A stretch of DNA of 64,000 nt from Daphnia carinata. Taxonomy: Eukaryota; Arthropoda; Branchiopoda; Diplostraca; Daphniidae. How positions within the stretch are numbered: the stretch's first letter is position 1; each line of letters begins with the position of its first letter. Below, one piece after another: positions 1 to 12,799 of this stretch. Where the stretch lies: contig NC_081331.1 of the NCBI RefSeq assembly GCF_022539665.2, positions 4,808,501 to 4,872,500 of the forward strand, given 5' to 3'. Under the pieces are notes generated by a model. It worked only from the letters and a program-made list of their open reading frames with translations. It was not told the DNA's origin and did not search any database. A program made the translations under genes and the position numbers.

Positions 1-926
1 TCCGCATGAGAGGGAAAATATGATCCGCAACGGATGAAGATACCAACAAAAAAGGGAGTCCACATGTTTTACAGTTCCAGGAAAAGAACAGAGAAAAAAA
101 AAAATAGAAGTGAAATAAAAAGTGAGAAAAGTGCGCTTATTACGATGATGACTGCCACTTGAGAAAGCTGTTGAAACAAGCCAATTGGCGACGGTCATGA
201 TTTCCCGATATAACATTAGTCACAATTTATTTTGAGCCACGACAAAAGGAAAAATAAAAATAGCTTTCCATTACCAATTTATTTGAATTTTTTTTTCCCC
301 TCCGTTTTATTTTGGATCGTGTGGCCCTGACAAAAGAGGCCGTTAAGCGCTGCTTGTTTTGTTTTTTTTCCCTTCCACATTTACGATAACATGCTTTTCC
401 CTTTAACTCTACCTGCCAAAATCTACGACTGCAAAAGGGGAAACGTAAAATCGATTTTATTTTAGATGTTCGGGCTTTAAAAAAAAAAAAAAAAACAAAA
501 GAAAACAAAGAGGATCTTTTAAAGTCCAAAAATCTTTAACTCGGATATTAGACGACGATTTTCCGTGCGATACCAAAGTGTTTCAATTTTTATTATAACC
601 TCCGCACGGTAGCAGAATACGCACACCTGCTGCTCCATATTTATATGTTTTTGTTTTTACTGCAAATTGAATATTTTCTTCAAAATGAAAAAAAATAAAT
701 AAAACAAACAGCCTGTTCGAGTGCACGTATAGCGCGTCATTGAATAAAAGCCCCAAGAGCCTATAGATAACAGGACGATAGGAAGAAGGAAAAAAAAAAA
801 AAAAAAATTGATAATACAAAGAGAAGAAGAGGCCCAGAGGAAGTAGGGAGCTTATATTCGAATTTGATTCACTTCGTTTTCTTTATTGTATATATATATA
901 AAAAAATAATAATAATAAATACCATC

Positions 927-941
927 GTGTGTGTGTGTGTG
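927..941. repeat. (GT)n microsatellite
   Basis: A run of about seven GT units, directly visible, followed by a short G/T mixed tail. Confidence 0.9.
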
Positions 942-1075
942 GGTAGGAAACGACCCCCACACAAACACAAGAGTCGGTTGACGAGATCAACCGTGACGCA
1001 GATATGTAACTATACACACACTGATATAACTCCTGCCGGCGTGCTCAGAGCTCGGCGGGCTCCCAGAGTCGGCTG

Positions 1076-1079
<4 letters not shown>

Positions 1080-1118
<39 letters not shown>
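1080..1118. repeat. Poly-A run of about 39 bases
   Basis: This is the longest homopolymer I saw in the window. It is not preceded by a recognisable retroposed sequence and has no obvious target-site duplication, so it may be a replication-slippage product rather than a retrotransposon tail. Confidence 0.9.
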
Positions 1119-1119
<1 letters not shown>

Positions 1120-1926
1120 AACATCGGAAAAGGACCTGGCAGGAGGGTAGACAGACCACACCCGTTGCACTTCCGGTGACAGAGCTAACGAAAATGTCCA
1201 CATGAATGTACATATCATCACTGCTCTCTTTTCTATCCCTCTCTTCTTTTTTATCTCGTTTCGTTTCTCCGTCTCCCCTCTTTTGACGTGAGCAGCAAAG
1301 GATTCCACACATTTCATCTACCAAAGCATCAAATTGTTTCCCTTTAATACTCATTTATCATCACATTCAACCGAATTAAATATGCAAAACAAGGCAAGGG
1401 GCGACCCTGAAAATGAAGAAAACATCCATCGCGTCAGCTGAAAAAATGTTAAGACTTCAATGGGACCTTCACCAAACAACACGGAGAAGCCAAAACATCA
1501 AGTGGAAAAAAACAAAAAAAAAAACAAAAAAAAAAAATTGAACCTTCCGGAACCCCTTTTTTGACCGCCCCGGGGGCTACTAGTTTGAGTTCTTCTCTAA
1601 AAAAAAAAAAATACATATTCAACATATCTGTGAATGAATGAAATCACAGCGAAAGGGAATAACAATAAAGATCGTCAACCAGTCAACGACAATGGCGCTC
1701 ACATCTTTATACGAAAGAAGACGAGGAACACTCGTCACCACGTCTTTTCACAGCCGAAATTTGAATAGCGTCTCATCTTTCTTCACGATCGGAGCAGCTG
1801 TTGAAGCGTTGACAAATTCAATTTGGAAAGATGATTTCGTAAAAAGAAATAAAATAACATAGGAAAAAAGGGGGCAGAATGAATAAGAAAGGGCAAAGAA
1901 AAGAGTAGCAACACTCGTACAGTTTC

Positions 1927-1957
<31 letters not shown>

Positions 1958-2592
1958 AAAAAAACACGAGATGGAAAGTGTGGCGTCACGTGAGTCCGCT
2001 CATTTGCTATTGTCTGCTAGTCGGCTACGAGGACGTTAAACCTGCACACGCACAATGAGGACCCCTCAGAGCTCGATGCAAATACGTACGATAATGTGAA
2101 GAAAGACTTTTAAGGAAATATACAAACAGGGAAGAAATAAAAATGGAGTTCACGTGATGATGACGTTTCATTTAGGTCGACAGAAACGATAGAAGGACAA
2201 CCACATCAAGCAAACGCAACCAGATGTTTATCTGATAGATGTCGACGAAACGGGAAGCGGGCGAGGACATTGGGCCCACATTCTTCGTGATTTTTTTTTT
2301 TTTTTTTTTTTTTCAACTTAATTTTCAAGGGAAAAATGCCACATTTTTTTTTTTTTTTTTCGTGTGAGCCTATTGTTTCCCTCCCCCGCCGCATTCGTTT
2401 TTACTATTGTATCTACAAAAAGAAAACCCAGAGCATGTTGTGTTCGTTCGTCAATATCACAAGCATCGATTTTTATATCCTCCCTCAAAAGACGGGAGAA
2501 ATAAAAAGCAAAAAAAAACGAACGAAAGGTAGGAACAAGAAAAAAGATTGTAATCAGACGCGACGCTGGAGGTATGTTCGCTCGACATCATG

Positions 2593-2619
2593 ACACACAC
2601 ACACACACACACACACACA
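2593..2619. repeat. (CA)n microsatellite
   Basis: About 13 uninterrupted AC units, directly visible. Confidence 0.95.
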
Positions 2620-3398
2620 AGCCATCGTATGAAATCAGACCGAAAAGAGAGAGACATAAAGAGAGGCAGAGGTCTATACTTTCTCTTTACATTTTCAGAT
2701 GTATTTGTTTTTTGTTTTGTTTTGTTTTGAAACGTCGGTACTTTGGCCAGTTGCAAGAGACGACCGCCATGTGCACGACTTTTGTCCACCGGGTCGCCCC
2801 GTTTCTTTAAAAAAAAAAAAAAAAAATCTAAGATCGAAATGATCGTGCCACCAACAAAGCGTCGTCGTCGGTTGTTTTCTGTTTGGGGGCGGCTTGTCGC
2901 ACAGTCAATTTCCGACCCCCCGACCCCCCCTCAAAAAAGTTCACCTACTCCAATCGCTAGAGCGGCATTTGTTTTTCTCTTAAAAAAAGAAAATACGTTG
3001 ATGCTCTGTCATCGTCTCCGTGAAAAATATTAAAAAAAAAAAAAAAAAAAAAAAAGGGTCGCCATCATTTCCCACGCCCACTGATCCAGAACACCCCGAA
3101 AACTAACACACACACACACACACAGAATGAAAGAAAGAAAAGAATAATTCAATTTAAAAAAAAAAAAAAGGGAACCGAAAACGATAACAAATATCAGATT
3201 CTCCCAATCCCATTGACGTTTGTAAGAGGATGTGTCTATGAACCATTTGCGTGTTCCATCGTGAAAGAAAACAAGAGACAACGAAAACAAAAGGATGCCG
3301 GCCCCAGAAGTTCGTTTTTCTTTCTCTTTCGATCAATGTCTTTAAGGAGGAAAGATAAAAGAAGTTTGCGACCGAAGTCGATTAATAGTTTAAAACAC

Positions 3399-3430
<32 letters not shown>

Positions 3431-6400
3431 GGGGGAAATGCATCGGACAATTTCCGGCCGGTCGGATTTCCGCTCCCACGCGCAAAACGTTGGGCCCGTT
3501 TGTCTTGGCTCTACTTCTTCACTTGTGAACGAGGATAGCGAGTCGGCGTGATGCAAGACGCCCAACAGCCATTTCCTTCCTTCCGCTTTTGATTATTAAC
3601 ATTTCCTCAATGCTCTTCCCTATTTTCTTTCACCATCAAGCATTTTTCGAAAAAAAAAAAAAAAAAGGGACAATCCGATTTCGAGGTAAACATGTCGGCA
3701 TCTTAAAACAGGCAGATAAGAGTCCCGCGGCTATTAAAAAAAAAATGGCATTCCCTTGATTCGATATCCATTTCTTTTGCATCGTGAGAAAGATTTCAAA
3801 AATACTTGTCATTCTTTTAATTCGACTGAGCATGTGGCCATCGAACTCCTATTCAATTGATGATTTGTTCGCGTCAATTGGTTCCACTGCGGCGAGGCTA
3901 ATGTGATTAGAACCAAAGTCGAACGTTCTCTTGGGGATAGTAGAAAAAAGAAATCAAACCTCATTTTTTTTTTGTATGTGTTTACCTTCTTTGTTTTCGT
4001 GCGCTTCCCGACTTCCGCCTCTTACACACAAATATTAAACCCGAACCTCCCCCCCCTCTCCCCCAAACACACACACGAACAGGTGTCAAACGGGGTCTCG
4101 TATAGACAACAGTCGTGAATAATAGACGAACCAGAAAGATTTCGTCAACAGATGCTCGGAATCATTTTTCTTTTCATTCAATTTTATTTTCGATTATTTT
4201 TTATTGTATTATTTTTTTTTTTTTTTGTCTTTCCTTTTTGTGTGTGTCTGTGTGTGTTGGCGTAGACTCGACAGGTCTCCGACCGAGGACAAAACGTGAT
4301 CAAGCAATAGGCTTTTCTTTTAATTTTGGTTAACACGCCACGTTAAACGTAATGATAATCACAACAAAAAAAAAAAAGGGAAAGAAAAAAAAAAAAAAAA
4401 AAAAAAAAAAGAAACCCAAAAACCCAGGGTAAATAGATTTTGACTGGAAAATCCATGACTGCTTCGCACCTTTTGTTCGCGTTCGGAGCGCTCTACATAA
4501 CCATTGAATTTCAGGACTTTTTCCTTTTTCCTTCCGTTTTTTGTTGCCTTCTTCAAGATGTTTTCGGGCTCCCTACGGTTATACACTTTGTGTATGTACA
4601 CATTATTGTGTAAAGGTAAAAAAAAAAAAAAAAAGAAAAAAAGGAAAAAAAAGAAGAGGGACGAAGGGAGCGTTGTAAATAAAAGATAACAATTACCAGT
4701 GAAAAAAAAAAAAATCAAATAACAAGAGAATCCCCACCGTCCTATTCGAAACTGTGAAAAGAGGTCGTGAGTCTTTATGCTCCCGCGTTAAGAAAAAAAT
4801 AATAAAGGGGGGACTCGGTGAGCGCGTCTCTCTAGCAAAACAACACACACAACAGCTCAGAGGTATATACAGTGCAGCCAAACAATATAACGAGAAGCTG
4901 CTTCTTTTTTTTGGTTAGGTCGACGATTCGAAACATACAAAGTGTAAACTGAGAAAATAAATAAAAATGTAGAATTCATCCCTGTTCAATTAAAGGAAAA
5001 AAAAACAAAAAAACAACCCAAAACAGGTACGCAAATCAAATAGAAAACAATAGAAGCGCTTCTTCTTCTTCTTCTACAAAAATAAAGCCAAACAAATCCA
5101 TTTCGTCCCGCTGTTTTATCAATGCTCGACTCGCAGCACAGAGTCCGTCGTCAACAAGAATGAAAGACACCACGATTTTGATTCCGTCCTCGTCTGCTCA
5201 CCCTCTTCTTTTTTGTGCGTGTGTGTGTGCGAGTGAATGTGTGGACATTTTTTTTTTTTTTTTTTTTTTTTCGAGGATGATGTTGCGCTCCCGATTTAAT
5301 TTTCAAAACCAGCTATTATTCACCGCAACTGAAGACGAATGAAAGACGCAACAAAAGAGCGCACAGGTAGCAGCGCACAGAAAATTGAATATAAGAAACG
5401 CTCTTCTCTCTTTTGATTCTTCATTTTTCTTCCTGTTACTCGAATTTTTTTTTTTTTTCTTTTTAAAAAATTATTCCTTCTACATTATACGCTTTTCTTC
5501 TTTTTTTTTTTTTTTTTTTTGAAACGGGCCGGGTCCAACAATATCACCGATGACGCAAATAGACCAAACAAAACGTGTCAAACCGAGAGTTGAACAACAA
5601 ACGGAGTTTTGAGTCCGTCCTGTTTGGAAACGGGCTGAAAAAAAAACAAAACAAAAAAAACCTGAAGCTATTTGTCAATCTTTGAAGTTTTTGGTGTTGA
5701 AGGAAAAAACGTCACAACATTGACAACACCAACCGTCCACATTTTAAAAATCCGAGTTTCTGTAAAGATCAAGTTTAACAATACGCCTTTTATCACTGTG
5801 AAAATTGTTGTACTCTTTTTGAATACGGGTGCGGGAATGATGTCCATTTCTTTCAACTGGCACGTTAAAAACGTCAAAACGCAGGAGCTAATGGATCAGA
5901 GACGTGACATCAGAGAGATACAAGAATTTCATTTTCTGTATACGACACACACACAACAAAAAGACGAGATGAAACTTGCCGGAGAAATCAGCCATGTAAA
6001 CAAATCCTCTATCGGACATGGAGAACTATAATAGATAAGCTTCTTATTCATCTGGCAGATGTGATTTATTGTCCTGTCCGGCATTGATAAAAGAAAAAAA
6101 AAAGACTTGCAGCCAACACAGTCCCGAACTGCATTGGATAAAAAAAAAAAAAAGAAGGGACATGTGTAGGCTTTAAGTTCGATAGCAAAAAAAAAAAAAA
6201 TACATCAAGAATAATCTGGGCCAGAGATTTGTTTCAAGTTCGGGATTCAACGACGCGCTACAATTATTACAGACGACGGTCGTTGTGATTGCCACAAATC
6301 AGTGGCCCCTTCAACATCAAAAAGCATCAAAGATAAAAAAAAAACGATGCAATAGGCAAACAAGCATGTCGACTTGCAGCCAACTTTCCTCCGTTTCATC

Positions 6401-7300
6401 CTCAGACATGACACGCTCACACAAATAATAAGAATTATAGTCTACATATATTTACGAATGCCATAGCTAAACAAACAATAGATTCGTATACGAACTCGCT
6501 GTGTACACGATTTGTCTTATTTGTTTTTTTTTCTGTTGTTCTTTTATTGCCTATCTTTTCATTGATTCCAATTGTGTAGTTGAGAACCTTTGACGTCGTC
6601 TCCCCACATAAATCCGAGACGCTCCGCTATTTCTTTTTTTTTTTTTTTTATCGAGTGACGTCGTTTTGTATTGTATTTTTTTTTCTGCTTACTACTGGCT
6701 TTCGTGAATGAGATGCTGACGCAATGGGCCGTTGCCGTACGTATTCCCCCTAATGTGTAGATACACAAGCAGCACACTCCGCGCTTCCGGAAGCAATGCA
6801 GGAAGGACGCAAACTATCTTTCCCCTGACTTTATTATTTATTTTATTTCGATTTGCCCCTCGCGACAATCTCTTCAAAGTCAACATCCGCCAAAAATTAC
6901 GGTCACAGAGTTCGCAATAAAACTATGATCCTCCCCCCCCCACCCCCCTCCCCGCCATTTTTCTTCGCAAACTGCAATACACGTCAGCGTAGCATTGCAC
7001 ACACAAAGAAAAAGGAACCGGAATTTCAATTCCAAATCGACTTTAAATTACCGCCCTCACATCTTTTCAATCTTTTCTTGACACGGCGATCGTCTCCGTT
7101 TTGTACATACATTCACATCGCTAGCGCAAAACCCCAAAAAAAATGAAATCATGGGCAAGTGAATTTGCGGTACACGTTCCGCAAAAAACCAAAATAAAAA
7201 AAAAAAGCAAGTCTAAGGATTTGCACCAGATGATGTTAGCACTCACGTGTCCAACTGAAGCCATACATCAAGCCGAAAACGACGACGCTAAAGCGTGAAG

Positions 7301-7340
7301 ATGTAACGTGTCGCTACTTGTAATCTTAGACACGTTACAT
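7301..7340. repeat. Perfect 12-bp inverted repeat with 16-nt loop
   Basis: The arm ATGTAACGTGTC (7301-7312) is exactly complementary to GACACGTTACAT (7329-7340). The 16-base loop lies between them. Such an arm pair is unlikely by chance at this spacing. It could be a transcription-factor dyad, a template-switch mutation or a small transposon remnant. Confidence 0.85.
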
Positions 7341-8271
7341 GAGCACGGAAAGTGACGAAAGCAAAAAAAAAAAAAAAAAACAAAAAAAAAAAACAAAGCC
7401 ACATCAGCCGTCACGTCGGCCAGAGCTAATCCGACGTGCTGGGGCAACGCATGGCTGGCAGAGCATTGGCATAAGTCGAAACGGTAACAAATACAGAAAA
7501 CAGAAAATGAAAACTAAATAAAAAACAAAAAATGGTTAATGACAAAGGGGAAAAAACAAAAAATGGATCCAAAAAAGACAACATTTCAAAAATAGGCTTG
7601 GCTTGATGGGCCGTTCTTTGCTACCAACAACGCAACACGTAAGATCCCTGTTGTGAAGGTTGGACGTCTACTCCTCTTAAAAAGAGTCAAGCTATTAGCA
7701 ACAACGCGTGTTGTGCTAACGTATTGGGGAAATTGAACGAGAGAGAGAGAGAGAGAAATGAGCAGTTGAATGGGGATAGAAATAAAAAAAAAAAAAAAAA
7801 AAAAGGAAGATACAGAACAAGTGGTAGACTGTCACAGGGCTATGCTTAGTTGACGCTCAACTCGACTGTTACGCACGCGTCCGGGCGCATGCCGGACGTT
7901 CTCTGTGAAACGGACGCTCGCTTGATTAGCAAAGTGGACAAGCGAAACGGCCGATACTGTTGTCTATACCCCATTGTTTTTTCACGTTGCATTCGACAAG
8001 AGAAACCCACCAACACTTGACGCTGTGCGGTACAAATTTATTTACTTTTTTTTTTTTCTTTCGAGTTATTGGATTAAAAAAAAAAAATAAAAACATGGCC
8101 GGAAAAGTGCTGGCTTTCTTTTTCGGGCACGCACAATTAAATAACGAGATTGTGAATTATCGCCAGACAGTCAAGCAGAGAAAAAAAACAAAAAACGACA
8201 AAGGCAAAACGATTGGTTTAATGAATAGCTGGCACATCTTTTTACGCACCCCACCCCGCACCCCCATGGCG

Positions 8272-8406
8272 CTTGATGTTCGATGAGCCCACACATCATC
8301 CACCAGCCGATACCGATTCAATTGAGAGACTACAATAGGATCGCGTTCTACAGCACGAAACCCTTCACATAAGAGTTCGTTAGCGCTGGCCAGTTCGATC
8401 TGGAAA
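8272..8406 (-). CDS. Candidate internal coding exon, unassigned
   Basis: On the minus strand a pyrimidine-rich stretch ends in a good acceptor (TTCTTTCCAG). It is followed by a frame open for about 45 codons with mixed amino-acid use (begins IELASANELLCEGFRAVERD, later LNRYRLVDDVW). The codon mixture is unlike the poly-Lys/poly-Phe frames elsewhere in this tract. The downstream donor is unclear; GGGGTGCG near 8265 is the best choice. I do not recognise the protein family, and no neighbouring exon could be joined with confidence. If real, it would be one exon of a minus-strand gene with multi-kilobase introns covering this region. It could equally be a chance open frame in a GC-richer patch. 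Confidence 0.25.
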
Positions 8407-9490
8407 GAAGAAGAAAAAAAAAATGAGAGGAGAAAAACCCTCAATCGGGTCGTGGAATTCGTCGGCTTTTCGTACAAATCAACATCCACAAACGTTCACT
8501 ACCAGTTTAGCTAGAATCAACTGCGTCGATAGCCACAATGTTCAGTTATACAAAAGGATCGAATGAAAAATGTACAATGACGACGGCAGCAGTTTTTTTT
8601 TTTTTTTTTTTTTGGGGGATTTAAGGAGAATTAATTAATAATAGAAGCGCGTACTTGATGCCCTTTTTCCGATACGTTGCCCAGTGTAAACGATTACAAT
8701 GGGCAAGGGTACTACGAAAACTTAAAAAAAAAGGGTTGATTAATGTAGGGTATGACATCGATGAGATAACAACCAACAAATGGGGCGGTGTGTTTCAAGG
8801 CAAGGTCGATGATCTTGCCCAGATTTATTGATGGGGGAATTGACAATGCGGCTATTCTAGTAGGATGGCATTTGTAAATACATTAATCGAAAAGAAAAAA
8901 AAAATGTTTAGAAGCCAACAAAAAAAAAAAAAAAAAGGAATAGATTGAAAAGCGAGTGGGTTGAACACAATCAATTGACCAGGATACAAAAGTCGAACCC
9001 AACGTCCCCCCCCCCCCCCCCGACTAACAAAACCAAACAAAAATTGAGTCCTACTGTCTAACGCACTCATCGAGACCATCCCTGTTTTGTTTCAAAAAGC
9101 AAAAACCATTCACCGGTTAAAAAAAAAAAACAAAAGACAAAGTCAATAAAATATTTGTTTAAAAAACCAAACCAAAAAAAAAAAAAAAACTAAGTTTATC
9201 TAAAGCTTTCCATTTCCTGCGAATCAGAATAAACAAATAGTAAATTCAATGTAATTATTTATTTATTCCGTCCTCCACATTTTTCGTCCCCAGAGATTTT
9301 GTGTTTAGTTTCAAACGTACAGGTGCTGGCCGATTTCTGTCGATGGGATGCGTCTTTTCGCTCAATCATAACGTAATAATAATAACAATAACTGACAAGG
9401 CGGCCAGCTATTTCTTCCGACAGTCCATCGTGTCAATTTTCGTACGTCATCGTTTTCTATCACACGCATAGCCGCCCCGGAATTTATTTG

Positions 9491-9491
<1 letters not shown>

Positions 9492-9522
<31 letters not shown>
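9492..9522. repeat. (CA)n microsatellite
   Basis: About 15 uninterrupted AC units. Confidence 0.95.
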
Positions 9523-9527
<5 letters not shown>

Positions 9528-12186
9528 CAACCAAAGGGAGTAGCAAGTGCGCGTGAAAGAGAGTTGAGAGCCCACCGTCACTCTTTTCCTCTACATCGAT
9601 GATGACGACGATGATGATCGGCTATCGCGTTAGCTTCTTACAGTTTTATATCGTCAACATTAGACGGCCGGCGACGCAGAACAAAGTATTAAGACGCTAA
9701 CAACAGCGGCGATATTAGAATAACATTACGCAATACTTCTTCTTTACGAATGCTTATATTGTAGATGAAAGACGGCGATATCGTGCTACTCCCTTTGTGT
9801 CTATACAATGTCTCGCCTGACTAAACGTCCAATTCTGGCCTCAAGTCCAACGCACCAGATTTAATAGACATGAAAAAAAAAAAAAAAATAAGAATAAAAG
9901 AATGTGAAGAAATGCGTGATGCTGGGTAGGCGGGAGAACATTTTCCACAGGGGATTTTTTTGTGTCGAAAGGGATGAATCAAAAATGAAAGGTCTTCGCC
10001 ATGATTGTATAGGACTACCCATATTTTATAGGGATGCGTTACCCAATGTCACGGGGTACGAAGACAAAAACAAAAGGTGCGGACATAACACGGATAACCT
10101 GGCAAGGCCTACGTAAAGCTTGACTGCTCGTCCAGTTCTTAATGGTTAGCTCATCGTTCCGCATTAAGCTTCATTAACAAAACTACCGTTCAAAACAAAA
10201 CAAAAAAAAATGGGCTACCTCCAAACGACTTTGTCTTTTATCTTGATATGATTTTGACCTTCCCTAGAATCTTCTCAATTGCCTAGCAATCAATCAAAAT
10301 ATTAGAATTCCAATTTATTACTGAAAAGCACTCAATTTTTGTTTTTACTGCGATTTTAATGTTTAAAAAAAAAAAAAAAAACTGGAATGTGCTAACAAAT
10401 AACTCGCCAATGTGCAACACCGAAACTAAAGTGGTTGAAAAAAAAGGGAATTTTGAGACGACGATCATCTTCACCCTACGGCATCCACAACAAGTCCAGC
10501 AAAAAGAAATAAAATTAAAAAAAAACAAACAAAAAAAACATAAGAAACGGAGAGATGCATGGGGCAAGAAAGAGTCATCAGCATGTAACAGAGAGAGTTG
10601 AAAACATGTCGTAAAAAAAAAAAAAAAAAAACAACAAAAAAAAAAAAAAAAAAAAAGAAAGGCAAATTCTTGCGGAGCGATATGGATCGGTACTTTCGAT
10701 TCGCTTTTTGACTCCGACTCGCCCCCCACAAAACAAAAAAAAAATCCAAACCCCTTTACCATTTTGCCGATGCCACGACAGCTTTAAAAAAATATATATA
10801 TATATATATTTAAAGGGGAAAAAGGTCGTTAAGAATTTCGAGTGGTAGCGAACATCTTCTTTCAACAGCAACAGTCGCCAAGCGATATATATACACCATA
10901 TAAAACAAAACGAAAGACAGTGGAAGCCACTCGGATGTTTTTAGGCTAGAAGGAAATGGCATTCAAAAAGAAGAAGAAGAAGAAGAAAAAAAAAAAAACA
11001 GATTGCATTCGTCCTATAGGCCAAAATAACAAACTCTAATCATTTGAATCAAGGAAAAAAGGAAAGAATAATTTGTTTTTGTTTTTTTTTTTCTTAAAGA
11101 AAACGTCCCTTTTCCTTACGACGACTGCAAAAAGATAGAACCGACATTTACGTTAGCGATTATCTATATATGCCGAGTCGTCCGTGAGTGGACCACCATC
11201 GCCGATCTGCCTCTCTCTCTCTCTCTCGTTGACGACTTCCTTGATGACGGAATGAACTCTACGTTAAAAACTCACGTAGACATCACCAAAACGAAAAAGA
11301 TTTTTCTTTTTGCTTAAACAAAATAAGATGGATATGCTTTAGTATCAAACGATAACGAGAGGCTTTCGTGCCTGTTTCTCATAATATTTTTTTTTTTTTT
11401 CAAGATCAAAGGACATCCTTTGAATTTGGTATACCCGGTGAAGACCCTCTCGAATATGTAAATGCGAAATGAAAAGAAAGTCCAGTTCAACGGACGGAGT
11501 AAACCGCGTTGACCTGGGCCCAACATTTACTCTCCGTTGGACGTTTTATGAATAGTGAATGTACACAATATTACGTGGTCGTTCTTTTAAAAAAAAAAAA
11601 AAAAAAAAGAGAACGTAAACAGATACGACTACAAGAGGCAAACGTGTTTCGCCACGCTGACTGTACACTCCCGCTCGCTACACGAAAGAGGTGGTGGACT
11701 CTTCTTCCTCTTTTTCAACGTCCTTTTTTTTTTTTCTAGTTAAATCATTTTAAAGAAAACACTCGATCGTTGAACCCCTCCATCTTTAATTTGATTGACG
11801 TCGTCTTTCTTACAGTGCGTCTCGCTCGCACATCACAATAGAGTCAGTGGCTTTACATTTTTCAAAATTAAGAATGGCGATACGAAAAAAAGAGCAGGGG
11901 GAGGGGGGAACCTCTGCGGGATTTCCGGCGGATTTTTTTTTCCTCTGGCCGAAGAACCGGGCGTTCGTGAAAAGGGAAGGAAACATTATCAGTCCCCCCC
12001 CCTCAAAGTTGTGATGGTTGCGGCTGTGCGTATCATACGTGGCTAGATGCGTGAGCTTACGTAAGAAGAACGAGAGAAAATGGATACGACATAAGAACAA
12101 CGAGAAGGGGGAAAGAAAACAGAGGGGACGTTGAAAATGTGGAAACAAGGTGCGTTACAGGTGAGTCGCCAAGCGAAACATCTCGG

Positions 12187-12213
12187 CACACACACACACA
12201 CACACACACACAC
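12187..12213. repeat. (CA)n microsatellite
   Basis: About 13 CA units, directly visible. Confidence 0.95.
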
Positions 12214-12778
12214 GACGCGCGTTCACATTTCGATTCCGTCCTCCACATTTTTCTTGATTCTTTTATGCGCTCACGTTTCCTACGACTCTCGTCCTATTCG
12301 TTTTCTCTGTTTTCTCTTCGCTTTTTTTTTCTTGTTTAAACAAGTTTGAATACAATCCATCCGCCATTTAACGAGAGTAAAAAATAAAAAAGGAAAAACT
12401 TAAGAATAAAAAAAAAAAATCGGCTTGTCGACTTTTAAACGTCACACGTCCACAACTGCACCTGGTAAACACGACACGCCATCATCCATTCTTCTTTTCA
12501 TTTATTCCTACTCTTGCCTTCAACAACTGCTTCCGATTAACCAATAAAAACGGAGCATACGCGTGCCGAAGGCCGGACGTGAAACTCTTCGCATTTCCTC
12601 CATTTTTCGTGCCTGATTTTTCTTTCCGTTTTTTTTTTTTTTTTTTCTCTTTTCCTGCAAATGAAGATTCTATCCTTGTGCTCGATTTTGATTACCAGAC
12701 GAATGAAACGAGAGAAGTAAAAATAAAATAAAAAAAAAAAAAAAAAAAGGGAAACAAAACTTGTCGCAATAAAGAAAA

Positions 12779-12799
12779 CCCCCCCCCCCCCCCCCCCCC
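12779..12799. repeat. Poly-C run of about 21 bases
   Basis: Unusually long C homopolymer in an otherwise A/T-run-rich tract. On the opposite strand it reads as a long G run that could form a quadruplex-like structure. Confidence 0.9.

Larger units (their letters stand above)
1..4900. repeat. Low-complexity tract, segment 1; no gene seen
   Basis: No coding exon is supported here. The segment is dominated by A and T homopolymers on both strands (for example 1080-1118, about 39 A, the longest I saw; 2290-2313 T; 3034-3055 A; 3401-3427 T; 4387-4410 A). There is a (GT)n run at 927-941, (CA)n at 2593-2619 and a shorter (CA)n near 3110-3123. Every sizeable reading frame is built from poly-Lys or poly-Phe encoded by these runs, so I treat them as noise. 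A GC-richer patch at 3430-3550 is open in more than one frame on both strands, which argues for composition rather than coding. Confidence 0.7.
4900..9500. repeat. Low-complexity tract, segment 2; no confirmed gene
   Basis: A/T homopolymers continue (5250-5271 T, 5499-5520 T, 7363-7380 A, 7785-7804 A, 8592-8613 T), with (GA)n at 7739-7757 and a C16 run near 9006-9021. A perfect 12-bp inverted repeat lies at 7301-7340. One stretch, 8272-8406 on the minus strand, looks exon-like and is listed separately. An open frame at 5672-6031 (+) has no recognisable domain and no splice or start context, so I do not call it. Confidence 0.6.

Noticed and set aside
5672-6031. 119-codon plus-strand frame
   Set aside because: No recognisable domain and no supporting signals; adjacent sequence is homopolymer-rich.
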